From Romanomermis culicivorax (lineage: Eukaryota > Nematoda > Enoplea > Mermithida > Mermithidae), in the NCBI GenBank assembly GCA_963922205.1, contig CAWUHX010000067.1:992001-1056000 (forward strand): a DNA stretch of 64,000 nt. Direction: 5' to 3'. Of this stretch, positions 24,746-36,484 are shown one piece after another. Position 1 is the stretch's first letter. The number at the start of each line of letters is the position of its first letter. Made by a program: the position numbers and the translations under genes. The notes under the pieces are model-generated. The model was not told where the DNA came from and searched no databases. It saw nothing but the letters and a program-made list of their open reading frames with translations.

Positions 24746-27700
24746 TCATTTAGTCCAACCATAAGGAAATGTACAAAAATTACGTTTCAAAATACATTTA
24801 TCATATACTATACGAAATTTTTTCAAAGTTTTACGAGTAACAACTTTAGGATCTTGCTGACGCTCTATACGGAGACTATGTACATCTACTTCTTCTTTTC
24901 CATTGTTTTTTACAAAAGCAAAAACCATTCGACGAAGTGAATAAAAATTAACTTTTTTCATAGTATCTGATGACAAAGTGATACTGCGGACTTTGATTAC
25001 GTGACGGTATTGGTCTGTAGAGGGACTGTACAACCTGTAGGCGTAATTTTTAGGACCTCCACTAACAAATTCGGTAATGTAAGATCCAGAACCATATTCA
25101 CGTAACTCGTCAGTCATTTTACCAAGACACCAACCAGTGGGTACTTGATATTGTTGTTTGTCAACTGTTGACAGGTAAATAATACTATCCGTGTCAAAAT
25201 ACAATACTCGACTTTTTAATCACTCAATGTAAGAATATAACTTTAGTCGAGCTTGAGCCCTTGAATAAGCTGCAATAACAGCGTTAGTATTTCCCATGAC
25301 TTCCGCAAAATCATCATGTTGACAATATGTTGTTGACACTAATTGTTCATTGATTAGTCTAACATTCTTAATAATATTAGCCACATTCATCACAAGTTCA
25401 AAATATTGTTTGGGTGCATTGTGGATAACAGTCTTATCCATATTGTTTCGTTGACCAAACTAAAAAACATAAAAATAATTAAATGAAATACAAAAAAACT
25501 ATGCAAAGTTACTTTTCCCCAGAAAGAATTTAGCATTAATTTCGCCAAAGCCCTCTTTCCAGGATTTTTTAAAATTTTCGAAGAATCCAATGAAATATTC
25601 TCACGATTGTAGACCTCCATTTCGTATTCACGTTTTTGCTCATCTGTCTGAGCTTTAGCAGGATAACCTTCACTCTCCTATAAAAATTACAATCAAATTC
25701 TGTCACATTTACATAATATAAAATTTACTAGTTTCATTTTCATAAAGGTATTGACGTATTGAGTAAATAAACCACCAGTGGGGTTTTTGGTTGGATGATA
25801 TTGCTCAATATTATCATAATGCCAAACCTCAAAAATCTTGAGGATCTGAAACAAAAATAATATACATAGAAAAAGAAACATTACCGTAACAATATACCTT
25901 ATATCCCTTCTCTAAGGCTTTATATAATTCTATCCTAACCCATGTACCGTCTAATGCTCTGTCTTGGTCATTATGCACGCATGTGGTCTTTTGTGAATCA
26001 TGCGTGCAAGTTTTGCATAAAGGAAACAATAATTTACCACCATCTCAATACGGTAAAACAGGATGTAAGAGTTTGGGAGGTGGTAAAACCGTACACTTGA
26101 TTAACCCCTCATAAGGCTTTGACGTTGAACTGACCTCTTCAAAATCTTATGTAAAGATTTTTGGATGACCTGTAGGGTATTTCCCATATTTGTTGACAAA
26201 GAGGTATAAACTGCATACATCTACATAATTGATCTTTTCTGCAGGTGTACCATCTTCATTGTACTTAATTTTATGATACAGTTTTACAGCATTAGTGCGA
26301 CCGCCAAAGAAAGCTAAAATAAGAAAACTTTTGACAAAATAAAAAAGAACAATTCAAGATTTTACCTTCTCGAGGATTTATAGGTTCAGGTATTTTGACT
26401 GTATCAAAAAATGTTTTCATTTCAGGATCTGAGTGAAGTTGTTGTAAAAGTTCAGGCTCCCACATTTCAACTGCACTATAACCGAGTGATTGAAGTTCCA
26501 TAACCCGGTTAAAAGTGCGTTCATATGCATCGACTGCTTTTGTATTATTATCCGCTGTTAATTGATATCTATTTTTCATACACTTAGGGCAACCATGCCA
26601 ATAACAACCGTGAAATTCATAAATTGTGGTGTCTTAATGAGCAAACAAATAGATATTAAAATTTCAAAAATTTGAACAAAATTACCTGATAAACCATCAA
26701 CTCTGTATCTTCCAATTTGAACTTCGCCACCATTAAGTTTATGTCGAATATACAGTTTTTCATTTTTATGGACTAACCACTTCAACCATTTTAAGGCTAT
26801 AACAGATTGTCTTTCTTCTTTACCATAACCTTTGTATGGTATTACACCAATAGTATCTGGCTTCAAAAATAAATGTCGGAAAACTAAGTTGCAAGCACTA
26901 GCAATGGTTATTGAATTTTCAAAAGGATCGACATTTGTTTCTTCCATAAAAATATCGCAAAATTTCATACAACATTGTCGTAAAACTTGCACATCGCTAC
27001 GACAGTAGTCAATTAACTCATTATCAAAATTAAATTGACAACCCTAAACAATGATGCATTTAAATGCAAAACTTTATACTTTTGCAAACTTACTGCTTCA
27101 AGCTTTTGATTATACCACTCCAGAAACGTGGCATGAGCGGCAGGTTTCATAGCATTGTAACCGTACATGTTGGGTGATGGATATGAGCCAATGTATCCGT
27201 AACTTTCTTTTCTATTAAAGAAATGAGGGAAATATCCTTTACATATTTCACTTATTCCAAATGTTTTTGGTAAAGCTGCCAAAGGCATTGGAAGAAAGTT
27301 CAGAGAATCAATAATTTTTATCGACCCTACTTTGATACACATCAACTCTAAACCTAAAAATAAATAAATAAATAAATAGATGAAAATGAAAAACTATAAA
27401 CAATTTACTAATTCACCCTTATTAATGATATGTAGTTTATGATGGCCATTACGATACAAAAACTGCATTATAAATTGTCCGTTGAATCCTCGAGCATTAT
27501 GCGCTATTGCTGTAATGTTTTTCATACCTTTTGCAAAAAGGTATTGGCAGTAATCATTTAGACATGTAGATCCTTTGAAAATACGTTCGCGTTGATCGCA
27601 TGTATTGCAGCAAAATTTTCCCTCGTTTTGACGACACTGATCGCATACAGTATGGACAACACATAAATTTGGTTCATGTTCGAACACATCACCTAATTCA

Positions 27701-29599
27701 CTTTGTCGTAGAATTTTTTCCTGTGTAGTCTCAAAATCATAAAAAACAAATTTTTGATTAACAGGACACTTATCAGTAATTCCTGTTTCATTATCATCTA
27801 GACACTCATCCTCATCAACATTTGTTTCGAATATATCTTCTTCCTCTTCAATTTGTTCACTACCAACAGGTTGCATAAAACATAAATGATCTAAAATTAA
27901 AAATTTTCATATAAAATAAAATAAAATAATCATACCATATCTAATACCTTTTTTAGGTACGCTTTTCCTGCATGCTTTGCATTCAAAATAACCGCAATTA
28001 TGAGGATTAGAATGTGCTCGTCGAATCAGTGTATCACATTGTTCGCACACTTTGAAACGATCGCAAATGATACCCCTGTTTTTTGACGTTTCGATTGACC
28101 TCTTTGAGTAAAAACAAGCTTGTGTGGAGCAAAACACTTATCATTTTTAAAATATCGCAGACAATCTTTGCATTTTAGAGCATTAAGTTGATTACATGGG
28201 GGTGTATTGTAACACAGAGGACAAACGTTTCTGCATCTGTGTTCCATTTTGTTATTGTAGGCCAGATCGCAATGAGGACAAAAGTAGCCCCGGTCAAAAA
28301 ATCCAGGCATCTTTGTAATGACGGAGTAATGATTATTATGGTGGTAAATATTCAAAACATGCGTTGCTTCAGGTCCTTAAAAATCTAAATACGTACACAA
28401 TAACAGACAAATAAAAAACTCTAACCTCTAAATATCAAATCTTCAAAGCATTCTTTGCTAAAAACTTTGATTTGATAATCGGGTAATAAAACAGTTTGCA
28501 ATTGTTCCCACTGCTGAAAACTGCAAGCTCCTTGATGATTAGCTAAGCCTGCCAAGGTCATCAGTTCTTTAGCAACCTTTATTTGCAGCAGGTGTGACTT
28601 GTCAGACTTTCGAATACTTTCCCATTTGTGCTCAGCATTCTTACCTTTTTTATGAATGTAAGCTCTAGCAACAACAAGAGCTCTAGCAAAACATAAATCA
28701 TCCGTGTTGTTGATTTGAATAATACAGCGTTTATCTTTTAGAAAATCATTATGTTTTAAATATTGATGAGCATTGTGAATACCTTAAATAAATAAATAAA
28801 TAAATAAAAATCTTACATAAGTAATTTTAATTAGCTTACCGCTACCCGCAGGTGGTGTTACAACAATGGTACGAATTGTAGACTGACGACTATCAATTTG
28901 TATTTGCTCATTTGATTGAAGAACAGGGTTAAGAGTGTTTACAATCTAGTCTCCAGTTAAAGCATGTTTCGGTCTAAAAGGTATCAAAACACGACCTTTG
29001 GTCAAATCTGGATGGTCAAAGAAAAACCCTATAAACGCATTATCAGCGACATTCTCAGAAATTCGCTCTACTATACGTTGAAACGTTGGCACTATTTGAG
29101 CATTTAGATCATCCATATGTTAAGTATTAGGAAAGTTCACAGAGTACTCGCGACCTTCGGTATTAAAACGTCTAATATTTATGGTACTGGGTTGACCTAG
29201 TTCAAAAAAATCATCCACAACAAAAGATGTATTTGTTACACCTCCACTACCCCCACCACCGCCACCAATTTGAACTGCTTCGTAAATTTCTTCCTCATCA
29301 GAACTGTAAGGCGTATAACTTTTGTATTGATCATCTTCATCATCATAATCTAAAACAGTTCCTTCTTCTTCTTCTTCTTCCAAAATATTATTATTATTAT
29401 TATTATCAAGTGTTTCTTCTTCTTTCTCAGAGGTAATATTCTCTGAAGACTCATTCACGATTGTTTCATCATCTTCATCAGAAGTAATATCTTCTAAAAT
29501 TTCCATAGGTATGTCATCTTCATCCGAAGTAATATCTTCTAAAATTTCTATAGGCATGTCGTCTTTGTCCGAAGTAATATCCTCGTAAATAGGTTCCAT
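24746..29599 (-). pseudogene. pPolB: Protein-primed family B DNA polymerase (pPolB), 11 exons, with premature stops
   Basis: Replicates the element from a protein primer. Exons, 5' to 3': 29599-28840, 28782-28426, 28375-27936, 27890-27417, 27353-27094, 27043-26686, 26632-26366, 26313-25898, 25845-25729, 25677-25513, 25459-24746; introns are about 45-70 bp with GT-AG ends. The acidic N-terminus has repeated EDITSDEDD units. A Cys-rich zinc-binding region follows (28300-27950). The 3'-5' exonuclease shows FYDFETT, IAHNARGFNGQF and YCRSDV. The polymerase shows motif A (D-V-C-S-L-Y), motif B (LNSFWGKFGQR) and motif C (YFDTDS), then a G-G-P-K-N-Y motif. In-frame stops lie at 29120 (TAA), about 28947 (TAG), about 26137 (TAA), about 26046 (TGA) and 25220 (TGA), and a frameshift lies near 28090. 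The mix of three stop codons argues against recoding. Catalytic residues are otherwise kept. Confidence 0.92.
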
Positions 29600-30406
29600 T
29601 ATGAAAATTATCCAAACTAGAAAATATAGAAACTATAAACTAGAAAAATAGAAACAACCTATTCATCAAAACTTATACAGTAATAATAGAAAATTTTTAT
29701 AAATTAGCAAAAAACTATTAATTTTATGGTAGAGAATTAATTATTGTTTACGATGTTATTGTAGTACTTTTCTTTTTTATGATGGGAAAGCTTTAAAGAC
29801 CTCTATAACTCATGAACACGTGCCCATATCATTTCTTTAGCTTATTTTATTAGCATATAACCAGATAAAATCAGTTGAAAACCTGTTTTACTGTACAACC
29901 CTAGTATTTTTGTTTTGATTCTTGAAGCTATAAAATAACTGTAATAGCTGCTTATAACCCTGTTGCACCATCTTTTATTTTTATGTGGAAAAGCTTTAAA
30001 GACCCTTATAACTCATGCGCACGTGGCTATATTGCTTCTATAGCTTTGACCTGGATAATTACTATAACACATAAAACACATATATTTTTCTAGCTTTGAT
30101 CTCAAAGGTTACCGTACCACATGAACACATTTTATTTTATTTTTGTAGAACATAGCTCCTCCTCTCATATACTCCTCAGAATAATAGAATACTGTAGGAT
30201 ATATGTCTTGAATATTTATTATGCTTATAACTCCTCCTCTTACATCTATAAGCTATATATCTTGGTTATTTTATTATAGTTATAACCTCCTTTTTACTCT
30301 AAAATTTTGAACACTTTATACATTTATCTGTTTTGTTGCTACAAAAACTACTCGCTTCTTCTCTCTCTCTCTCTCTTTATTAATATTTCTTCAAGAATTT
30401 TCGAAA
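29600..30406. promoter_or_regulatory. Divergent intergenic region between the two Polinton arms
   Basis: Transcription must start here in both directions, for pPolB leftward and the capsid arm rightward. The sequence is AT-rich with no gene. A block of about 50 bp, AAAGCTTTAAAGACC-n-TATAACTCATG-n-CACGTG, occurs twice in direct orientation (29787-29825 and 29990-30025). CTCCTCCT-type words follow at about 30166, 30232 and 30288. A CT microsatellite lies at 30359-30376. Promoter function is inferred from position. Confidence 0.5.
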
Positions 30407-31624
30407 ATGGAACACCAGTTCATGTTAGACGAAAACATGGCAATATTTGTAATGGTTGGAGGTAGATACGTGTCAATTTATTTTCGTAACGTCGACCCTA
30501 AAACAAAAGAGGCGTACGGTCGCCGATTCAAGCTCATTTTACCACAATACGGTATATTAGGTCGCAATGTCAATATTATTGAAAAGACATTTTCACATTG
30601 AGGTCGATGCGGCATCAACCTTGGTTATAAAATGCTGGTCGAGAGCGATGGGGTTACAGTACGATTTAACAATCTGTTTAATGGAATGACATGGTGTTTA
30701 TCTAAAGAAGTGAGTTGATATATGAATTCTTTCTTTCTTTCTTTCTTTTAAAATATAATGTTTTATTCTTTAGCAATTTTGGGGTTGGACCAATATGATA
30801 CATGAGATAGCGCCAGCTATTTCAAACAAGTACAACGCTTTAGCAGCAAATCTCCAGCTAGCGATAAAAGCAAAACAAACGAAAATGACGACATAGCTGG
30901 AAAAGATGGTTCTACCCTGAAAATTGTTAAAGAAGAAGAATTAGTCCGTGCAGATAAGAAAATTATTAAAGAAGAAGAAGGGATTCATGCTACAAAATTC
31001 GCCGGAGAACAAAGCAATACTCCTGAAGATATAAAGGAAGCTAGCGTTCAAACATCGTTTATTAACGATCTCTTCATCAATTGTTTCAATGATCCTGACT
31101 ACCATTCAACGTCGGATACCAATTCGTTGGACGCCAAAACCAGGCGTATTTGTGAGTTACGTGTTCCGGGTTTAGATATTCCATGGTTTTTTGATGAGCA
31201 AGTAGTAAAAGGTGAAAAATTATTTATAGTTATATGTGCTGAACTAGTTATACAAGACATCTTTAATGGGTGTATTTTTGATTGTTATTGCGCGAAAGAG
31301 GTAGGAATTGTTGAGGATCATCAGTGTCCAGCTCGTAATTCCATATATAATATCGCAATTACACCAACAGTTAATCATTTATATGAAAAGATGGGACTTA
31401 TCATTGACTGTTTTGAATATGTTATAGGTGAAGTTCAAGGTTATTACTGTCTTCGCGCTTTTAAACAGATGATTGACATATTTAGATGTATACCACTTAC
31501 AAGTACTGGTCGTAAAATTCTTAAGGATACTGTAGCTTGTTTTATTGATGAAGGTTATCATTATGATTTTGATGATGCTGTTGTTATTGAAACACTACGC
31601 GATTTTATTAACAGTAAATTGTAA
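30407..31624 (+). pseudogene. Polinton protein of unknown function, disrupted
   Basis: First gene of the right arm. Exon 1 runs 30407-30709, with a TGA stop in frame at 30599-30601. A 64-bp intron with GT-AG ends follows (30710-30773), then a second exon to 31624. A frame change falls between about 30806 and 30893. The N-terminal part has beta-strand-like segments (FVMVGGRYVSIYF). The middle is Lys/Glu-rich and low in complexity, and the last 165 residues are folded-looking with several Cys and aromatic residues. I do not recognise a domain. AATAAA at 31868 could end this transcript. Confidence 0.6.
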
Positions 31625-31902
31625 AAGTTTTGCTTACATTCATTCATTCATTACAGTTTGTATGTTTTAATTAGCTATAGTTTGCTTGCTTATGTAATTG
31701 CTTACGTATTTGCTTGTTATATAATTTCATACATACATACATTGTGTGTATATTTTGCATACAGTAATGCTATTCTATTTTATATAATCATCTATCTTTA
31801 TATTTTACATGTGCACTGTTTTATATTGTAATTTTGATAATTATATAACATTTTGTTTTAAAATAATAATAAAATCATTTTAAAAATTGTTCAAGTAAAA
31901 AA

Positions 31903-32586
31903 GTGGTTGGTTTTTGTTGTTGTCAAAAAGAGACGTCAAATGATGATGAAAAGTTTTATATATGGAAACATCCATTTAACTGTATAGTTTCTGCTCCAAC
32001 AAAATCAGGAAAAACACAATTTGCTAAAAAACTTGTAATTTTTGCTAAAGAAATGCTTCACCCTGCTCCTGTGAAAATTTATTGGTGTTATTCCGAATGG
32101 CAAGAAGCTTACGATGAATTAGTTCAGAAATGTTCTTATGTAGAATTTATTCAAGGTTCGCCTGATTTGAATGAACTTCAGAAAAGTAAAGATACACCTA
32201 AATTATTAATTATGGATGATATGATGCAAGAGATGAAGAATGATCAAAGTTTAACTCAACTTTTTACTAAAGGATCGCATCATTGGAATATATCAATTAT
32301 ACATATAGTTCAGAATGCCTTTTTTGATGGAATGCGTACGAGTAGGATAAATGCTCAATATTTAATTCTTTTAAAAAACCCAAGTGATAGATTACAAGTC
32401 CGCACACTGGCTCGACAGATTTTTCCAACTACCTCAAATTATTTCATAGAGGCGTATGAGGATGCTACTAGTAAACCATACGGTTATTTATTAATAGATC
32501 TTACACAGACATGTCCTGAAAAATATCGACTTAGATCTAATATATTCCCCGAAAATGATCATATGATTTTGTATACACCTAAATGA
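31903..32586 (+). CDS. ATPase: Virion packaging ATPase (FtsK/HerA type)
   Basis: Drives genome packaging into the capsid. The Walker A loop is APTKSGKT, about 30 residues from the start, and Walker B is LLIMDDMM near residue 105. A downstream segment IHIVQNAFFDGMRTSRINAQ fits the sensor/arginine region of this family. The frame is uninterrupted for 227 residues, close to the family's usual length. There is an oddity at the 5' end: the open frame begins at GTG, and no in-frame ATG precedes the Walker A loop. Either the start codon has been lost or a short upstream exon is missed. It follows the unknown gene by about 280 bp of AT-rich spacer. Confidence 0.88.
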   Translation: MVGFCCCQKETSNDDEKFYIWKHPFNCIVSAPTKSGKTQFAKKLVIFAKEMLHPAPVKIYWCYSEWQEAYDELVQKCSYVEFIQGSPDLNELQKSKDTPKLLIMDDMMQEMKNDQSLTQLFTKGSHHWNISIIHIVQNAFFDGMRTSRINAQYLILLKNPSDRLQVRTLARQIFPTTSNYFIEAYEDATSKPYGYLLIDLTQTCPEKYRLRSNIFPENDHMILYTPK

Positions 32587-32647
32587 TTCATCATTTTTAC
32601 AAAAAACTTTATACAGGTTAGTTGGATCCTATTATTTTAGCGATATG

Positions 32648-33079
32648 ATATACAGTAAACACATTTTTTTAAACACTCTCGCTGTGATTCTTTTCATAGC
32701 TGTTTTTATTGTATGGGTACAATACCCTTTTCAATTTTATGAAAATGAAGAAGAACCTGTGAATGTTACAGATTTTACGATACCAAACACAAAAAATGTT
32801 ACAGATCATAAATGATTATTATGGGAAAATTATAAATTACATATAATACCCTAACTACGTTATGTAGAAAAAATTTTACATTGTCCTCAGAATGATGGAC
32901 AATTTATGCAATTACGAGCGTGTTTCAAAATATATATTTTCAATCCTGTCGTATTTTCTTGTTGTAGTCGAAGCAGTAAATTTCAAAACTTGTACATCAA
33001 TGGAAGTAGATTACGATATATTGATAGGATAGCTTTATTACATAATCAGAAAAAAATATTATACCCTTCATCAGTCTAG
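32648..33079 (+). pseudogene. Small membrane-anchored Polinton protein, two in-frame stops
   Basis: Starts ATG at 32648, with one strongly hydrophobic helix at residues 7-26 (FLNTLAVILFIAVFIVWV), then an acidic stretch with two N-x-T sites. Stops lie in frame at 32813 (TGA) and 32852 (TAA). Beyond them the same frame stays open to 33079 and has a plausible folded domain with CCSRSS and INGSRLRYIDRIALLH. This reading suggests a single-pass membrane protein of about 140 residues that is now broken. It is not assigned to a named family. Confidence 0.5.
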
Positions 33080-33139
33080 TCGAGAATTTTGAAGAGGTTG
33101 GTCGTTTTTCTATAATTCGTTTGTTTTGTGACAATTACG

Positions 33140-33416
33140 ATGTCAGCTGCATTTGAAGTTTTTGTCAGAATGGTGCAAAATAAAGTAAAAGGTGAAAATT
33201 TTATATCTCTTCTTCTTTAACTATTTATTAAACTATAGTATTTTTATTTAAGGTAAAATACTAAACAACAAACAGAAATGCGAAATAGCTAATTTGTTTT
33301 GGACTCGTTTCTCACCCGAAGCCAAAATTTTTTACAAAGACATAGCTAAGGCCTGCAACCATTTACGGCGTGAAGTTGGTTTACCCATGAGACGTAAAAA
33401 AGATACACAATTTTAG
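33140..33416 (+). CDS. Small HMG-box-like protein, two exons
   Basis: Exon 1 is 33140-33191 and exon 2 is 33253-33416, joined across a 61-bp GT-AG intron in phase. The product is about 71 residues: FEVFVRMVQNKVK, then FWTRFSPEAKIFYKDIAKACN, ending in basic residues. The order (aromatic start helix, W-x-x-x-S-P-E-x-K-x-x-Y helix, basic tail) resembles an HMG box, a DNA-bending fold. Similarity is by eye only, so this is a moderate call. It could package or bend element DNA. Confidence 0.5.
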
Positions 33417-33449
33417 TGTTTTGCTAGATTATTACTGACGGAGTTGGAT

Positions 33450-33560
33450 ATGATCGAAACTCATGCTATGTTAGTAGAAGATCTTTTTTTAAAACTAGAT
33501 ACAGCTCATAAACTATTTTTTATGAATATGAATCACTTGTGTGTTTTTTCTAGACGCTAA
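33450..33560 (+). CDS. Very short reading frame, unknown
   Basis: Thirty-six residues from an ATG just downstream of the HMG-like gene: leucine-rich and amphipathic, with a C-terminal Cys and two Arg. It may be a small helical Polinton protein or chance. The spacer 33561-33686 shows nothing else. Confidence 0.25.
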   Translation: MIETHAMLVEDLFLKLDTAHKLFFMNMNHLCVFSRR

Positions 33561-33686
33561 GAGTTGAATATCGTCATACAAAATGAAGCTTCATTACTAT
33601 CTTAATGTAATACAATAAATAATTCAATGTTTACTCATCATTTGGTCATTAATGTAAAATTTTTCTGTACTGTACGGTCTGTTTTG

Positions 33687-34040
33687 TATGGCTTCTAGAT
33701 TAAAGAAATATATTCACGAGCTCAATGTGTTGAAAAATTCAAGTTGTGTTCAAAGACGTGCTTTCTTCAACATTCTTCCCCCAATTTGAGATATTGTATA
33801 TGTGAAATTTGTTTGAACATTTTGAACGGTAATATTCCTATTAATTCAAACTTAAAAAAGAAATTGGCCAAACATAAATTATTGCTCAGAGGTTTAGCTA
33901 CAAGACAAGAAAAAAACAAGAAAAAAGATTTACATAATAAACGTGTAAGAATTGTTCAAAGTGGTGGAGCATTTTTACCTCTAGTACTAACAGTTTTATT
34001 ATCTACATTAGCAAGTTTTGTTACAGAGAAATTATTATAG
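33687..34040 (+). pseudogene. Small hydrophobic virion-type protein, frameshifted
   Basis: The frame opens at ATG 33687 and shifts near a C-homopolymer at about 33781-33785 into the frame that ends at 34040. The product has a Cys-containing helix (C-I-C-E-I-C-L-N-I-L-N-G-N), a Lys/Arg-rich middle, and a C-terminal hydrophobic segment after Q-S-G-G (GAFLPLVLTVLLSTLASFV). Polintons and adenovirus-like elements commonly encode such basic-plus-hydrophobic minor virion proteins. The shift could be a homopolymer sequencing error rather than a real lesion. Confidence 0.6.
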
Positions 34041-34041
34041 A

Positions 34042-34896
34042 ATGAAATTTGCTAATAAATTTGCTCTTATACCTCAGAAGGTTCTGAATAAACTGAATAA
34101 CTCTCAGGTTTCTTCTTCTTCGACGACGAGTTCAAATGAAAAGACAGGTATAGCTAAGCAAGTTGACATGTATTGTAACGAGCTAGAGCGCATTTTGAAA
34201 GATAATACGTTAACACCTGAAGAACAATACAAAATGTACTAGCAACTATTTTCACAATATTTAACTTTTGAACATGAAAAGGCTCAACCTACTACAGTGA
34301 TTTTAAAACAAAAAGTTATTGATAACGAAGAAGATGAGAACGATAGTGACGATTTGAAACAAAAAGAAAAAAATTGGTTGAACGATGAAAAGTTACTTAG
34401 CGGTATTCCTAAACAGTTTAAACGCTCAGCATCCTTATTATTGGAACATGTGCGACGTAACCCTAGTATAAATGTTAATAAGCAAGGTGAAGTATTAATT
34501 GATGGGAAGTTAATTGAAGGATCACATATTATTGATTTATTACATGATTTGTCTCGTAAAGGTTCAAAAATTACGCAAACGCTTGGAGTGGATGAGTTTG
34601 TTTATGCTTTGAAAAAATATAATGTACCATTAGAGGCTATAGGAAACCCATTACATAAAATGTTATTCACTTTACCTCGGAAACTCTCCTACCATACACC
34701 TCCGGAAGAATCAGATGATCATACAGTTAGTAGTGTCAAACGGTTGAATAAACCATTTGTGAAAGGTGTTGATTTATTTTCAAGTGGTGCCGAGGAAGAT
34801 ATCAAAGACGATTCATTCTTTCATAAAGGAAACTCGACAGAAAAGAAGATACGACGCAAAGCTAGAGCACTTAGACTGTATACTCCTTTGTACTAG
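34042..34896 (+). pseudogene. Conserved Polinton protein of unknown function, one in-frame stop
   Basis: Starts ATG at 34042. TAG lies in frame at 34240-34242, and the same frame then stays open to 34896 (about 280 residues in all). The N-terminal part is Ser-rich and then acidic (NEEDENDSDD). The conserved core reads GIPKQFKRSASLLLEHVRR, then GEVLIDGKLIEGSHIIDLLHD, a helix-hairpin-helix arrangement I associate with Polinton proteins encoded just before the integrase. The C-terminus is basic. The stop falls in a variable region. Confidence 0.65.
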
Positions 34897-34900
34897 AGCG

Positions 34901-36005
34901 ATGAACACCTTACTTTCAAAATTATACAAAAATTTACACGGAAATCCTACAGCTTTTTCTAGTATTGAAAAATTATATGCTGAAGCTAGAAAGCACCATA
35001 AAACAATTACATGTAAAAATGTTAAAGATTGGCTTTCAAAAAAAGATAGTTATACTCTACATAAACAAGTCAAAATTTTCACGTAATTGTATTTATGTTA
35101 CAGCTATGGATCAACAATGGGAAATTGATTTGGCAGATATGTCTTCTTCAGCAGATTTTAACGATGGATGCAAATTTATGCTTACATGTATAGATGTATT
35201 AAGTAAATACGCATGGGTTGAACCCTTAAAATCAAAACACTCAAAGAATGTTTGTGATGCTTCTCAAAATATTTTAAAAAGAGGTGGAATCCCTTGGAGA
35301 GTGCACAGCGATAAAGGAAAAGAATTTGTCAACAAAGATTTCCAAAAATTATTGAAAACTAACGATATACATTTTTTTACTTCTCAAAACGAAGACATTA
35401 AATGTTCAATAGTGGAACGGTTTAATAGAACCTTAAAAACTAAATTATTTAAATATTTCACAGAGTTTACCACTTATAAATGGATTGATATTTTACCCTC
35501 AGTTGTTTCCAACTACAATCACTCTGTTCATAGATCGATTAAGGAAAAACCTATTAATGTAGATTATTCTAACGAAAAAATTATATGGCAAAGATTCTAC
35601 CCTGAAAGATTATACACTAGAAAGTCTAAGATTGATATAGGAGATTACATGCGAATTAGTAAACATAGAGGTGTATCTGACAAAGGTTATTTACCTCAAT
35701 GGAGTGAAGAAGTTTTCAAAGTAAAACATATTGTGAAGACCCGAAATCATATACTTTATACAATTCAGGATCTGGAAGGCGAAGATATAGAAGGACGTTT
35801 TTATGAAAAAGAACTACAGAAAATTGATTTTAATCCTAATATCAAAGAATACAAAATTGAAAAGGTTTTGAAAACTAAACGTTCACCAGATGGTCAGAAT
35901 AGAGTACTTGTGAAGTGGTGGGGTTATCCTGAAAAATTCAACAGCTGGAGTTTAGAAAAGGATATACAAAACGATGATGACGACGATTATGATGAACAAC
36001 TTTGA
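34901..36005 (+). pseudogene. INT: Retroviral-type integrase with C-terminal chromodomain, frameshift near the N-terminus
   Basis: Joins element ends to target DNA, leaving the 6-bp duplication. The N-terminal frame runs from ATG 34901 to a stop at about 35085; the core then continues in another frame to 36005. The break lies at 35080-35100. The DDE core shows W-E-I-D-L-A-D-M, H-S-D-K-G-K-E-F and S-I-V-E-R-F-N-R-T, giving D, D and E. An SH3-like domain follows (IDIGDYMRISKHRG), then a chromodomain with the aromatic cage pattern YKIEKVLKTKR...VKWWGYPEKFNSWS, and an Asp-rich tail. Chromodomains can steer insertion to histone-marked chromatin. The gene starts four bases after its upstream neighbour. 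Confidence 0.9.
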
Positions 36006-36481
36006 ATTGACATATTATGTTCAACAAGATGCGCTATTATCGGAAAATTTTTTAGGGGTTTTTGCTTGCGATACTCTACCGAAGAGTTAAAAGGCCTGCG
36101 GCTTTAATTGCAAACACCGATGCATCTTTTCAAAAAGGAAGTCATTGGATAGCTATGTATTTTGATAATGCTAACTCTGTATATTATTTTGATTCTTATG
36201 GTTTACCACCACTTGTTTCTGCTTTTATAAACTATATTAACAAAAATGCTTTAATAAGATATACAAATAAGAAACATTTACAAAATTTTAATAGTAGGGT
36301 TTGTGGTATATATACTTTATATTTTTTGCATTATAAAGTGTGACATGTTCCTATGTATAAAATGTTTAAAAGTTTCAGTAACACAAATTTTGTTTACAAT
36401 GATAAATTGATTTGTAAGTTTTTTCATTGTAAATTTTCTGTAAAAGGTCACTTGCGAAATAAATTATGTACACGTTTGTAA
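35989..36481 (+). pseudogene. PRO: Adenain-like cysteine protease, frameshift and late stop
   Basis: Processes capsid precursors in adenovirus-like systems. The frame opens at ATG 35989 (overlapping the integrase end), shifts near 36085, and continues to a TGA at 36341-36343. The same frame then stays open to 36481. The catalytic set is visible: His in G-S-H-W-I-A-M-Y-F, Asp in Y-Y-F-D-S-Y-G, and Cys in S-R-V-C-G-I-Y-T-L-Y-F. The stretch after the TGA (M-Y-K-M-F-K, Y-N-D-K) fits the end of the family. Both lesions would inactivate this copy. Confidence 0.85.
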
Positions 36482-36484
36482 AAA

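Noticed and set aside
35087-35101. A very short intron (GTAATTG...TTACAG) to explain the integrase frame change
   Set aside because: The interval would be about 24 bp, shorter than splicing allows and shorter than every other intron in the element. A small deletion or insertion is more likely.
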